From Amylibacter sp. SFDW26 (GTDB lineage Bacteria > Pseudomonadota > Alphaproteobacteria > Rhodobacterales > Rhodobacteraceae): a DNA stretch of 64,000 nucleotides. Under the pieces are notes generated by a model. That model saw nothing but the letters and a program-made list of their open reading frames with translations, was not told the DNA's origin and searched no databases. Location of the stretch: contig NZ_WEIC01000007.1 in the NCBI RefSeq assembly GCF_009184395.1, positions 28,666 to 92,665 of the forward strand. Reading direction: 5' to 3'. A program made the translations under genes and the position numbers. Positions 9,128 to 16,486 of the stretch are shown one piece after another; position 1 is the first letter of the stretch; every line of letters starts with the position of its first letter.

Positions 9128-10033
9128 TTAACCGTTAACTTCATTTGCTGAAATAGGTTCAATTATTTCTGTATTGTCGATACGCTTAATATAGTACCAG
9201 TCATCTTCATAGCTATGGGTTAGTGTATCTGCTTGCTCTGCTGGCCAATAAGAAATCGTTTCTTCATGATTTAGGTTGGGGAATTGTCTTAAAAATGTCT
9301 TCCTTACTTTTAATAAGCTTTCTTGATCTAAATCAGGATACTCTTTTGTATATTTTGTGAATAATTGGGCACCTTGAAAACTTAGCCCAGTCCCTTGTGA
9401 GACAGGTGGGTCAATTAAGTCTTGGTGATTTGGTAGGCCTGTAAAAGCTCCTATGACATCGCGCCATATATATGGATAATCTTCATAGCGCCATATTGTA
9501 GTGCCAATTGCATTATTTTTGCCCTGTATGCGATGAATGAATTTTGACCAACGAAAGTCATTTAAATCATGCCCTGATAAAAATGCTTCGAATACATTGA
9601 AATTACCACTAAGAATAGATTCCGCATAGGCGACTTCCGTCAAGCTAGTGGGGTTTCGTGTTTCGGCGTATAAGCGAACAGTATGACCTTCAAAAAGCTT
9701 TTTAAGGTCTCTGTAATAAGTTCCCACTCTAGGGGCATAAAACGTCTTTCCAAATGGCCTATTTTTTGCCCCAATCATTCTAGAGTCAACTATCAGAAGG
9801 GTTTTTGTTTCTGGCTTTATACTTAAAGGGCCACGTAAGCGCTGCTGTATATCTTCTATATCATCACCAGCTTTCATTGATGAAATTGCCTCTGATATAC
9901 GTTTCAGAGTCCGGCGGGTCGCTGGAGAATAAGAAATTTTTTCAGAGTGCATATAGTCACTATTCGCAGCTAGTGTAGAAGAAAAATGTTCCAAATTAGT
10001 ACGATGCCCACCGACATAAACTTTTACTTCCAT
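9128..10033 (-). CDS. Hypothetical protein
   Basis: 301 residues with no family recognised with confidence. It begins MEVKVYVGGHRTNLEHF and has several central segments that vaguely recall sulfotransferase-like proteins (a FYAPRVGTYYRDLKKLF segment and a WRYEDYP...WRDVIGAF segment, the latter seen in roseobacter proteins that modify glycans), but no clear PAPS loop. No signal peptide or membrane segment is visible; the protein is rich in charged and aromatic residues. It is transcribed toward the sulfotransferase-like gene, converging on it with a 49-base gap. Context suggests envelope glycan modification; this is a guess from position. Confidence 0.6.
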   Translation of the reverse strand: MEVKVYVGGHRTNLEHFSSTLAANSDYMHSEKISYSPATRRTLKRISEAISSMKAGDDIEDIQQRLRGPLSIKPETKTLLIVDSRMIGAKNRPFGKTFYAPRVGTYYRDLKKLFEGHTVRLYAETRNPTSLTEVAYAESILSGNFNVFEAFLSGHDLNDFRWSKFIHRIQGKNNAIGTTIWRYEDYPYIWRDVIGAFTGLPNHQDLIDPPVSQGTGLSFQGAQLFTKYTKEYPDLDQESLLKVRKTFLRQFPNLNHEETISYWPAEQADTLTHSYEDDWYYIKRIDNTEIIEPISANEVNG

Positions 10034-10375
10034 TGAAAGGTATCTTTCCTTGCTCGTACAGCTGTTATCTTAATAAACAATTGCTTATAAATTATATGTG
10101 CTAATATATATATTCAAGAGTGTTTACATGGAAAACTCATATCTATCATATTAACATAAGAAATATTATGCGTTTAAATGTGTCGCCAGAATTAAAAATG
10201 AATTTTGTAAAATGCATACAGAATACCCCTCAAATATTAGCTTATAAAATAATCAAAAGATGAAATTCAGCACATTTTAAAGGCAAGTAATTCTATAAAG
10301 ATCAAATTAAACACTCACGCTATTATTAATTTATTGCAAAGCGTTAATTAGATAGCATCTTATCATGGTTACGTT
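10034..10375. other. AT-rich intergenic region without a recognised gene
   Basis: 342 bases separating the divergent unknown gene and nasT. It is very AT-rich, with short runs such as ATATATATAT but no ORF with a credible ribosome site, no tRNA and no clear terminator. A small GAAAG-GTAT-CTTTC inverted repeat (10035-10048) lies just upstream of the minus-strand start. It must contain the nasT promoter, but no good -35/-10 pair was found. Confidence 0.5.
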
Positions 10376-10960
10376 TTGACAGAAACTCTACATATCGTTG
10401 TTATTGACCCCAATAAAGACCGCGCATTTCTTATTGTGGACGGCTTACAAGAGTATTCTGGTTATAAAGTTACAGTCGTTGGCGAAACGCATGGCTTGGC
10501 TCGAAAGCTGTTATCATTAAAACCAGACATTATTCTGATTGATCTAGAAGATCCTTCGCGTGATAGTTTTGAACAGATTGTCAGTGCTCTTAATGCGGCC
10601 AAACAACCCGTTGCAATGTTTGTTGATCATAGTGATCAAAGCATGATGCGCGCTGCTATTGAAGCAGGTATAAGTGCATATGTTGTCGATGGAATGCGAA
10701 AAGATCGCATTAAACCCGTACTGGAGACTGCGATCGCTCGGTTTCATTCCTTTCAACGAGTAAAAAAGGAATTAGAGACAACGAAAGCTGCACTTGCAGA
10801 GCGCAAACATGTTGACCGCGCGAAAGGCATGTTAATGAAAGCGCGCAACCTTACCGAAGAAGAAGCCTATTCTTTATTACGCAAAACTGCGATGGACCAA
10901 GGCCGTCGTGTTTCAGAAGTCGCTGAAGGACTGCTTACAGCAGCAAAGTTATTATTGTGA
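10376..10960 (+). CDS. nasT: Nitrate-responsive ANTAR antiterminator NasT
   Basis: 194 residues: a response-regulator receiver domain (residues about 5-125; D56 in ILID is the phospho-acceptor-like position) followed by a coiled linker and an ANTAR RNA-binding domain (about 130-190: ERKHVDRAKGMLM...EEEAYSLLRKTAMDQGRRVSEVAEGLL). NasT proteins bind paired hexaloop hairpins in leader RNA and prevent termination; NasS holds NasT inactive until nitrate or nitrite binds. A matching RNA target lies at 12185-12301. Start is TTG 10376, with no good ribosome site and no in-frame ATG nearby; family N-termini fit this start. Overlaps nasS by 4 bases. Confidence 0.9.
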   Translation: MTETLHIVVIDPNKDRAFLIVDGLQEYSGYKVTVVGETHGLARKLLSLKPDIILIDLEDPSRDSFEQIVSALNAAKQPVAMFVDHSDQSMMRAAIEAGISAYVVDGMRKDRIKPVLETAIARFHSFQRVKKELETTKAALAERKHVDRAKGMLMKARNLTEEEAYSLLRKTAMDQGRRVSEVAEGLLTAAKLLL

Positions 10961-12117
10961 GCAAAGCTATAAACATCGGTTTTGTACCTTTAACAGATGC
11001 AGCACCCTTAATCTTAGCTGTTGAAATGGGTTTTGCAGAAGAAGAGGGTTTAAGTATAAATTTAGTCCGCGAACACAATTGGTCATCTGTAAGGGATAAA
11101 TTGTCTTTTGGAGTTCTAGACGGCGCTCATATTTTATTGCCAATGGCTCTTGCGATGTCTTTGGGCCTAGCACCCGCCCCTAATAAAATTGATATCCCGA
11201 TTATTTTAAACATGAATGGTAACTCTTTTGTTGCTGGGAATAAGCTTACTAAAAAAATTAAAGCTGTTGGTGGTGTATTTGGAAAAACAAAGGATATTGG
11301 CGAAGCTCTAATTACTTTGACGCAAGAAAGCCCTATTCGTGTCGCAGTACCCTTTTTACAAAGTATGCATGTCACAATGCTGCGCCATCTTATATCTCAA
11401 TTAGGGCACACGCCTGAAACGGTCTTTGATTTTCATGTCTGCGCTCCATCCTCAATTGAAATGGCTTTGAATACAGGCAATGTAGATGCCTTTATGGTTG
11501 GCGCACCTTGGGCCACAAATGCTATCGATAATGGTAGTGGGCATCTTATGCTAACGTCAAATTCGATCTGGCAAGGTGCGCCAGAAAAAGCGTTTGGCAT
11601 ACGGCGCCAGTGGCTGGACGAGCATCGAAATGAAGCCGAACAAATGGTGCGTGTCTTGTACAGGGCTGCCAATTGGGTTTCGAACCCATCGAATGCTTCT
11701 GTTGCAAGTGAAATTTTATCAAATCCTAAATACTTAGACTTAGATACAAATCACATTGAAAGCAATCTGCGTGGTGACATACTAGTAAAGAGCAATGGCA
11801 TGACCATAAATGAACCCCTTGCTTTACAATTTGATGCAAAACGCATTGGGTTCCCGTGGAAAAGCACCGCAGCTTGGATCGCAGAGCAAAACGCACCTTA
11901 TTGGGGTGTGAGTATAGAAGATGCACGAACTATTGCACGTGAAGCTTGCCGTACAGACATTTACCGTTCTGCTTTAGAATCAGTCAAAGCACCGCTCCCT
12001 TCTGCAAATGAAAAAGTAGAGGGCAGCCTAAAGGCACGAACTTCGGTTTCAGGGTTCCACGAACCAATATTCGGCCCAGATGCCTTTTTTGATGGCATTA
12101 CATTTGACGTTGCCTAA
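10957..12117 (+). CDS. nasS: Nitrate sensor NasS (cytoplasmic NrtA-like protein)
   Basis: 386 residues of the NrtA/CmpA periplasmic-binding fold, but starting directly with INIGFVPLTDAAPLILA and without a signal peptide, which distinguishes the cytoplasmic sensor NasS from the transporter protein NrtA (the gene at 12319, which has a signal peptide and the same GFI/VxLTDxAPLxxA opening). Starts at GTG, overlapping nasT by 4 bases. In known NasST systems, NasS binds NasT and releases it when nitrate is present, allowing read-through of the leader ahead of the structural genes. Confidence 0.9.
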   Translation: MSKAINIGFVPLTDAAPLILAVEMGFAEEEGLSINLVREHNWSSVRDKLSFGVLDGAHILLPMALAMSLGLAPAPNKIDIPIILNMNGNSFVAGNKLTKKIKAVGGVFGKTKDIGEALITLTQESPIRVAVPFLQSMHVTMLRHLISQLGHTPETVFDFHVCAPSSIEMALNTGNVDAFMVGAPWATNAIDNGSGHLMLTSNSIWQGAPEKAFGIRRQWLDEHRNEAEQMVRVLYRAANWVSNPSNASVASEILSNPKYLDLDTNHIESNLRGDILVKSNGMTINEPLALQFDAKRIGFPWKSTAAWIAEQNAPYWGVSIEDARTIAREACRTDIYRSALESVKAPLPSANEKVEGSLKARTSVSGFHEPIFGPDAFFDGITFDVA

Positions 12118-12147
12118 ATTACGCGCACAAAAAATACGTCATAGGAA

Positions 12148-12176
12148 TTGACCCTTTTCCACCTACTTCTTATCCT
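12148..12176 (+). promoter_or_regulatory. Candidate sigma-70 promoter of the nitrate assimilation operon
   Basis: TTGACC (12148-12153), a 17-base spacer, and TATCCT (12171-12176). The predicted transcript start near 12183 places the first leader hairpin (12185) at the very 5' end of the RNA, as expected for an antitermination leader. Confidence 0.6.
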
Positions 12177-12184
12177 AGTAACCA

Positions 12185-12246
12185 TTATGACAACGATGTC
12201 ATAAGACTACACCCTTTAAGTTTACCCCTACAAGCAATGCCGCTTG
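12185..12246 (+). promoter_or_regulatory. NasT-binding leader RNA: two hairpins with A1/G4 hexaloops
   Basis: Hairpin P1: stem TTATGAC / GTCATAA (12185-12191, 12198-12204) with six-base loop AACGAT. Hairpin P2: stem CAAGC / GCTTG (12231-12235, 12242-12246) with six-base loop AATGCC. Both loops have A at position 1 and G at position 4, the signature recognised by ANTAR proteins. The linker is 26 bases. The right arm of P2 is also part of the left arm of the terminator at 12239, so P2 and the terminator cannot form together. Confidence 0.8.
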
Positions 12247-12301
12247 ATCTAAGAACAACAGTGCAATGTGCTCTGGTGTATTTTGATCAAGCGGCTTTTT
12301 T
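12239..12301 (+). terminator. Intrinsic terminator of the nas leader (antitermination control)
   Basis: A perfect 11-base-pair stem, GCCGCTTGATC (12239-12249) with GATCAAGCGGC (12285-12295), followed immediately by six T. It lies between the promoter and nrtA and overlaps the P2 hairpin bound by NasT. Default termination and NasT-dependent read-through is the expected mode. Confidence 0.85.
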
Positions 12302-12318
12302 ATGCGGAGTTATACAAC

Positions 12319-13662
12319 ATGCGATTAAAATCAATTCTCTTATCAGCGACAGCTGGTATTTTGACCTCATTTCCTGTTTTAGCAGAAATACTTGACGTCG
12401 AAAAAGATGAGCTAAAGTTTGGTTTCATTAAACTAACAGACATGGCTCCCTTAGCTATAGCTTATGAAAAAGGTTTTTTTGAAGACGAAGGTTTATTTGT
12501 AACCATCGAACCTCAAGCAAACTGGAAAGTGCTACTAGATGGTGTGATTGATGGTACGCTAGACGGTGCACACATGCTAGCGGGTCAGCCTTTGGCGGCA
12601 ACCATCGGATATGGCACCAAATCCCATATCGTAACCCCCTTCTCTATGGATTTAAATGGCAACGGCATCACCGTTTCTAATGAAATTTGGGACGAGATGA
12701 AACAATATGTGCCTAAAGATGCAGATGGAAAATACATCCATCCTATTTCTGCAAAGTCACTAAAACCAATTGTTGAACGTTACAAAGACGAGGGCAAGCC
12801 GTTTAACATGGGAATGGTTTTCCCAGTTTCTACACATAACTATGAGTTACGTTATTGGTTGGCTGCTGGCGGCATTAACCCTGGTTTTTACACAAAAGAT
12901 AATATCTCTGGCCAAGTGGATGCAGATGCATTGCTATCTGTGACACCCCCACCGCAAATGCCTTCTACATTAGAGGCTGGTACGATCTTGGGATACAGTG
13001 TGGGTGAACCATGGAACCAGGCAGCCGTATTTAAAGGTATCGGTGTTCCTGTGGTAACAGATTATGAAATCTGGAAAAACAACCCAGAAAAAGTATTTGG
13101 TCTGACGAAAGAGTTCACAGAAAAATATCCAAACACGACTTTAGCTTTGACCAAAGCCTTAATACGCGCGGCCCAGTGGTTAGACGCAGATGATAATGCC
13201 AACCGCGCTGAAGCCGTAGAAATTCTAAGCCGCCCAGAATATGTGGGCGCGGATTACGATGTGATCGCAAACTCTATGCTTGGTAGTTTTGAATATGAAC
13301 GTGGAGACAAACGTGAAGCGCCTGATTTCAATGTGTTCTACCGCTACAACGCCACCTACCCCTATTATTCGGATGCCACATGGTACCTAACGCAAATGCG
13401 CCGTTGGGGGCAGATCACAGAAGCAAAGCCAGTAGAATGGTACGAGCAAGTGGCAAAAGACGTTTACAAACCTGACATCTATTTAAAGGCCGCTGAAATG
13501 TTGATCGAAGAAGGCCATATCAAAGCAGAAGATATTCCGTTTGGCACAGATGGATACAAACCAGCCACATCTGATTTCATTGATGGCATCGAATACGATG
13601 GCAAAAAACCCTTGGAATATCTGGAAGCTTTGAAAATTGGCCTAAAAGACAGCGCCTCTTAA
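12319..13662 (+). CDS. nrtA: Nitrate ABC transporter substrate-binding protein
   Basis: 447 residues from ATG 12319, which has GGAG (12306-12309) 9 bases upstream. An in-frame start at 12268 is rejected because it lies inside the leader terminator and would add residues before a clean signal peptide. The N-terminus is a signal peptide ([22 protein letters not shown], cleavage expected after VLA). The mature part has the NrtA/CmpA fold, with [26 protein letters not shown] and nitrate-pocket region sequences similar to NasS. It binds nitrate/nitrite in the periplasm for the NrtB-NrtC importer. First structural gene behind the antitermination leader. Confidence 0.9.
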   Translation: MRLKSILLSATAGILTSFPVLAEILDVEKDELKFGFIKLTDMAPLAIAYEKGFFEDEGLFVTIEPQANWKVLLDGVIDGTLDGAHMLAGQPLAATIGYGTKSHIVTPFSMDLNGNGITVSNEIWDEMKQYVPKDADGKYIHPISAKSLKPIVERYKDEGKPFNMGMVFPVSTHNYELRYWLAAGGINPGFYTKDNISGQVDADALLSVTPPPQMPSTLEAGTILGYSVGEPWNQAAVFKGIGVPVVTDYEIWKNNPEKVFGLTKEFTEKYPNTTLALTKALIRAAQWLDADDNANRAEAVEILSRPEYVGADYDVIANSMLGSFEYERGDKREAPDFNVFYRYNATYPYYSDATWYLTQMRRWGQITEAKPVEWYEQVAKDVYKPDIYLKAAEMLIEEGHIKAEDIPFGTDGYKPATSDFIDGIEYDGKKPLEYLEALKIGLKDSAS

Positions 13663-13680
13663 TTCTCCCACCCGTTATCA

Positions 13681-13710
13681 CTTGGTCTGCTATGCTTTGG
13701 CAGGCCAAAG
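13681..13710 (+). other. Intercistronic hairpin between nrtA and nrtB
   Basis: CTTGGTCTGC (13681-13690) pairs with GCAGGCCAAAG (13700-13710) through a 10-base-pair stem with one bulged A and one G-U pair. There is no following T-run. Such hairpins after a binding-protein gene commonly protect the upstream mRNA and raise its level over the permease; that role is inferred here. Confidence 0.45.
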
Positions 13711-13733
13711 ACTATACTTGAAAGGTAAGACCA

Positions 13734-14807
13734 ATGACAACCATGGCCGACCCCATCCTAGCGAAAGAAGCCCGCAAAGAACGACTTTTTTCTAAGATCA
13801 ACAAAGCAGATAAATATGTATCCATCTTAGGTCTTGCTTGGCTAACACCATTGCTAAAGATGATTTTAGGCGATGATCTTAAAACGAATGGCAAAGAGAT
13901 TTGGCGTTTATTGGGTGTCCCTGTTGTGGCCATCGTATTATTCTTAACTGCTTGGGGTGTTCTGGCACCGAAAGTTGTCACCTCTCTTGGTGCGGTGCCT
14001 GGGCCTGTTCAAGTTTGGGAACAGTTTACAAATCTAAATGCTGATCATGTGCGCCAACGTGAAAAAGCGACCGCTTTTTATGAACGCCAAGATGTACGTA
14101 ATGAAAAGCTGATTGCGGCGGGTAATGCGGATAAAGTGAAACACCGTATATTTACAGGTGCACCAACATATTACGATCAAATTTGGACATCATTACAAAC
14201 TGTATTCTTTGGTTTCCTCGTGGCGACTGTCATCGCCATACCATTAGGTATTGCGGGTGGTTTATCCCCCATGGTTGGCGCGGGCATGAACCCGATTATC
14301 CAGATATTCAAACCTGTTTCCCCATTGGCATGGTTACCCATTGTGACAATGGTCGTATCAGCAACCGTTAGTTCAGTTGATCCATTATTAGCCAAGTCAT
14401 TCCTCGTTTCCGCAATCACAGTAACGCTTTGTTCGATATGGCCAACTTTGATCAATACAACACTTGGTGTGGCAAGTATTGATAAAGACCTAATCAACGT
14501 GGGCAAGGTTTTGAAACTTGGCACATGGACAAAGATTACAAAGCTGGTTTTACCGTCTGCCCTGCCCCTTATTTTCACAGGATTACGCCTTTCATTAGGT
14601 GTTGGTTGGATGGTTTTAATTGCCGCAGAAATGTTGGCGCAAAATCCAGGCCTTGGAAAATTTGTTTGGGATGAATTCCAAAATGGCTCCAGCCAATCGC
14701 TTGCAAAAATCATGGTTGCGGTTCTGACAATCGGTTTGATTGGCTATCTCTTGGATCGCCTGATGTATGCCTTGCAATCCATGTTCACATTTACAGCGAA
14801 TAGGTAA
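13734..14807 (+). CDS. nrtB: Nitrate ABC transporter permease
   Basis: 357 residues. A cytoplasmic N-terminus, a first membrane segment around residues 60-80 (LLGVPVVAIVLFLTAWGVL), a soluble insert (about 95-140), then the BPD_transp_1 core of about five more segments with the EAA-like loop (LKLGTWTKITKLVLPSALPLIFTGLRLSLG) that contacts the ATPase. AAAGG lies 8 bases before ATG 13734. Forms the inner-membrane channel with NrtA and the NrtC ATPase. Confidence 0.9.
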   Translation: MTTMADPILAKEARKERLFSKINKADKYVSILGLAWLTPLLKMILGDDLKTNGKEIWRLLGVPVVAIVLFLTAWGVLAPKVVTSLGAVPGPVQVWEQFTNLNADHVRQREKATAFYERQDVRNEKLIAAGNADKVKHRIFTGAPTYYDQIWTSLQTVFFGFLVATVIAIPLGIAGGLSPMVGAGMNPIIQIFKPVSPLAWLPIVTMVVSATVSSVDPLLAKSFLVSAITVTLCSIWPTLINTTLGVASIDKDLINVGKVLKLGTWTKITKLVLPSALPLIFTGLRLSLGVGWMVLIAAEMLAQNPGLGKFVWDEFQNGSSQSLAKIMVAVLTIGLIGYLLDRLMYALQSMFTFTANR

Positions 14808-14812
14808 TCGAT

Positions 14813-16486
14813 ATGAGCATCCTATCCTTAAAAGAAATTTGTAAATCCCACGGCGACACATCCGTTTTGAAAGACATTAATCTGGAGATCGAAGAAGGAG
14901 AGTTTATCGCTATTCTTGGATTCTCAGGATCTGGGAAATCAACGTTGATTAATATCCTTGCAGGATTAGAAAATGCCGATAGCGGTGAAGCCTTGTATAA
15001 TGGCATGCCTATTGCAGAACCAAGCCCAGAACGCGGTTTAGTATTTCAAAGCTATTCGCTTATGCCTTGGCTGACTGTGCGTGATAATATTGGCTTGGCC
15101 GTACATTCCGTCCACACAGATAAATCTAAAACAGAGCGTTTGGACATAATCGAAAAATATATCGATATGGTTGGCCTATCACACGCAGCAACACGCCGCC
15201 CCGCAGAGCTTTCTGGTGGCATGCGCCAGCGCGTGTCTGTTGCACGGGCACTTGCAATGCAGCCAAATGTTTTGTTGCTGGATGAACCTTTATCAGCACT
15301 GGACGCTCTGACACGCGCCAATTTACAAGATGAGATTGAGGCCATTAGTCAAAAAGAAAAGAAGACCATCGTCTTGATCACCAATGATGTGGACGAGGCA
15401 ATATTGCTGGCAGATCGTATTATCCCTTTGAATCCTGGTCCAGATGCGGATCTAGGTCCTGATTTCAAAGTAAACATTCCCCGCCCACGCGACCGTACTG
15501 CAATGAATGACAATAAAACATTCATTAAATTAAGATCGGATATCACCAATTACCTGATGGAAGTTGGTTTTGAAGCGGCAACCGAACAAACGCGTGTTTT
15601 GCCTGATATCACGGCGATACATCACCTTGTCCCTGCAGCATTTCGCAAGGCAGCAAAGTCAGAAACAGCAAACAATGAACGGTATCTGCAATTTTCCAAA
15701 GTGCACAAAGTTTATCCTACTCCAAAGGGCCCTTTGACCGTTGTAGAAGACTTCGACCTGACAATGAAAAAAGGGGAGTTTATCTCTATAATTGGTCATT
15801 CGGGCTGCGGCAAATCAACAGCTCTGACTATGGCGGCTGGCTTAAACCCAATTTCAAAGGGTGGTATTATTCTAGACGGCAAACACGTTGAAGGTGCTGA
15901 CCCTGAACGTGCCGTAGTATTTCAGTCCCCTAACCTATTCCCATGGCTAACAGCAAAACAGAACGTAGCAATTGGTGTTGATAAAGTTTACCCCAAAGCA
16001 ACACAACAAGAACGCCAAGAGGTTGTTGAATATTATCTGGAACGTGTTGGCCTTGCCGACGCTATGGATAAATCAGCAGCTGATATGTCCAATGGAATGA
16101 AGCAGCGTGTAGGAATTGCCCGCGCATTTGCCCTCTCTCCAAAACTATTATTGTTGGATGAACCTTTTGGCATGTTGGACAGCCTGACACGCTGGGAACT
16201 GCAAGAGGTTTTAATGGATGTTTGGTCCAAAACCAAAGTGACAGCAATCTGTGTGACCCACGATGTAGACGAAGCCGTTCTACTGTCAGATCGCGTTTGT
16301 ATGATGACAAATGGCCCGCGGGCAACGGTAGGTAAATTGATGACCGTTGATTTGCCACGTCCCAGAACACGCAAAGCATTATTGGCACATCCTGATTATT
16401 ACAAATACCGCGCAGAAGTGCTGCAATTTCTAGAAGATTACGAGCATGGGGACCCTACCCCATCTCAAGAAGGAGAGGCTGCATAA
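14813..16486 (+). CDS. nrtC: Nitrate ABC transporter ATPase with two fused nucleotide-binding domains
   Basis: 557 residues carrying two complete ABC ATPase domains in tandem (about 1-265 and 290-557), equivalent to a fused NrtD/NrtC pair; the C-terminal solute-binding domain of cyanobacterial NrtC is absent. Domain 1: Walker A GFSGSGKST (36-44), signature LSGGM (133-137), Walker B LLLDEP, but the H-loop position reads ITND (N191 instead of His). Domain 2: Walker A GHSGCGKST (328-336), signature MSNGM (425-429) with one Gly lost, Walker B, and a normal VTHD (H483). Both deviations fall in the same composite ATP site, so one site is probably weak or non-hydrolytic. Overlaps nirB by one base (TAATG). 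Confidence 0.9.
   Translation: MSILSLKEICKSHGDTSVLKDINLEIEEGEFIAILGFSGSGKSTLINILAGLENADSGEALYNGMPIAEPSPERGLVFQSYSLMPWLTVRDNIGLAVHSVHTDKSKTERLDIIEKYIDMVGLSHAATRRPAELSGGMRQRVSVARALAMQPNVLLLDEPLSALDALTRANLQDEIEAISQKEKKTIVLITNDVDEAILLADRIIPLNPGPDADLGPDFKVNIPRPRDRTAMNDNKTFIKLRSDITNYLMEVGFEAATEQTRVLPDITAIHHLVPAAFRKAAKSETANNERYLQFSKVHKVYPTPKGPLTVVEDFDLTMKKGEFISIIGHSGCGKSTALTMAAGLNPISKGGIILDGKHVEGADPERAVVFQSPNLFPWLTAKQNVAIGVDKVYPKATQQERQEVVEYYLERVGLADAMDKSAADMSNGMKQRVGIARAFALSPKLLLLDEPFGMLDSLTRWELQEVLMDVWSKTKVTAICVTHDVDEAVLLSDRVCMMTNGPRATVGKLMTVDLPRPRTRKALLAHPDYYKYRAEVLQFLEDYEHGDPTPSQEGEAA

Noticed and set aside
10034..10375. Possible small gene in the AT-rich gap before nasT
   Set aside because: Short frames only, none with a ribosome site or recognisable protein features.
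12268..12318. Upstream extension of nrtA starting at 12268
   Set aside because: It would start inside the loop of the leader terminator and add residues before a clear signal peptide; ATG 12319 has a good ribosome site.
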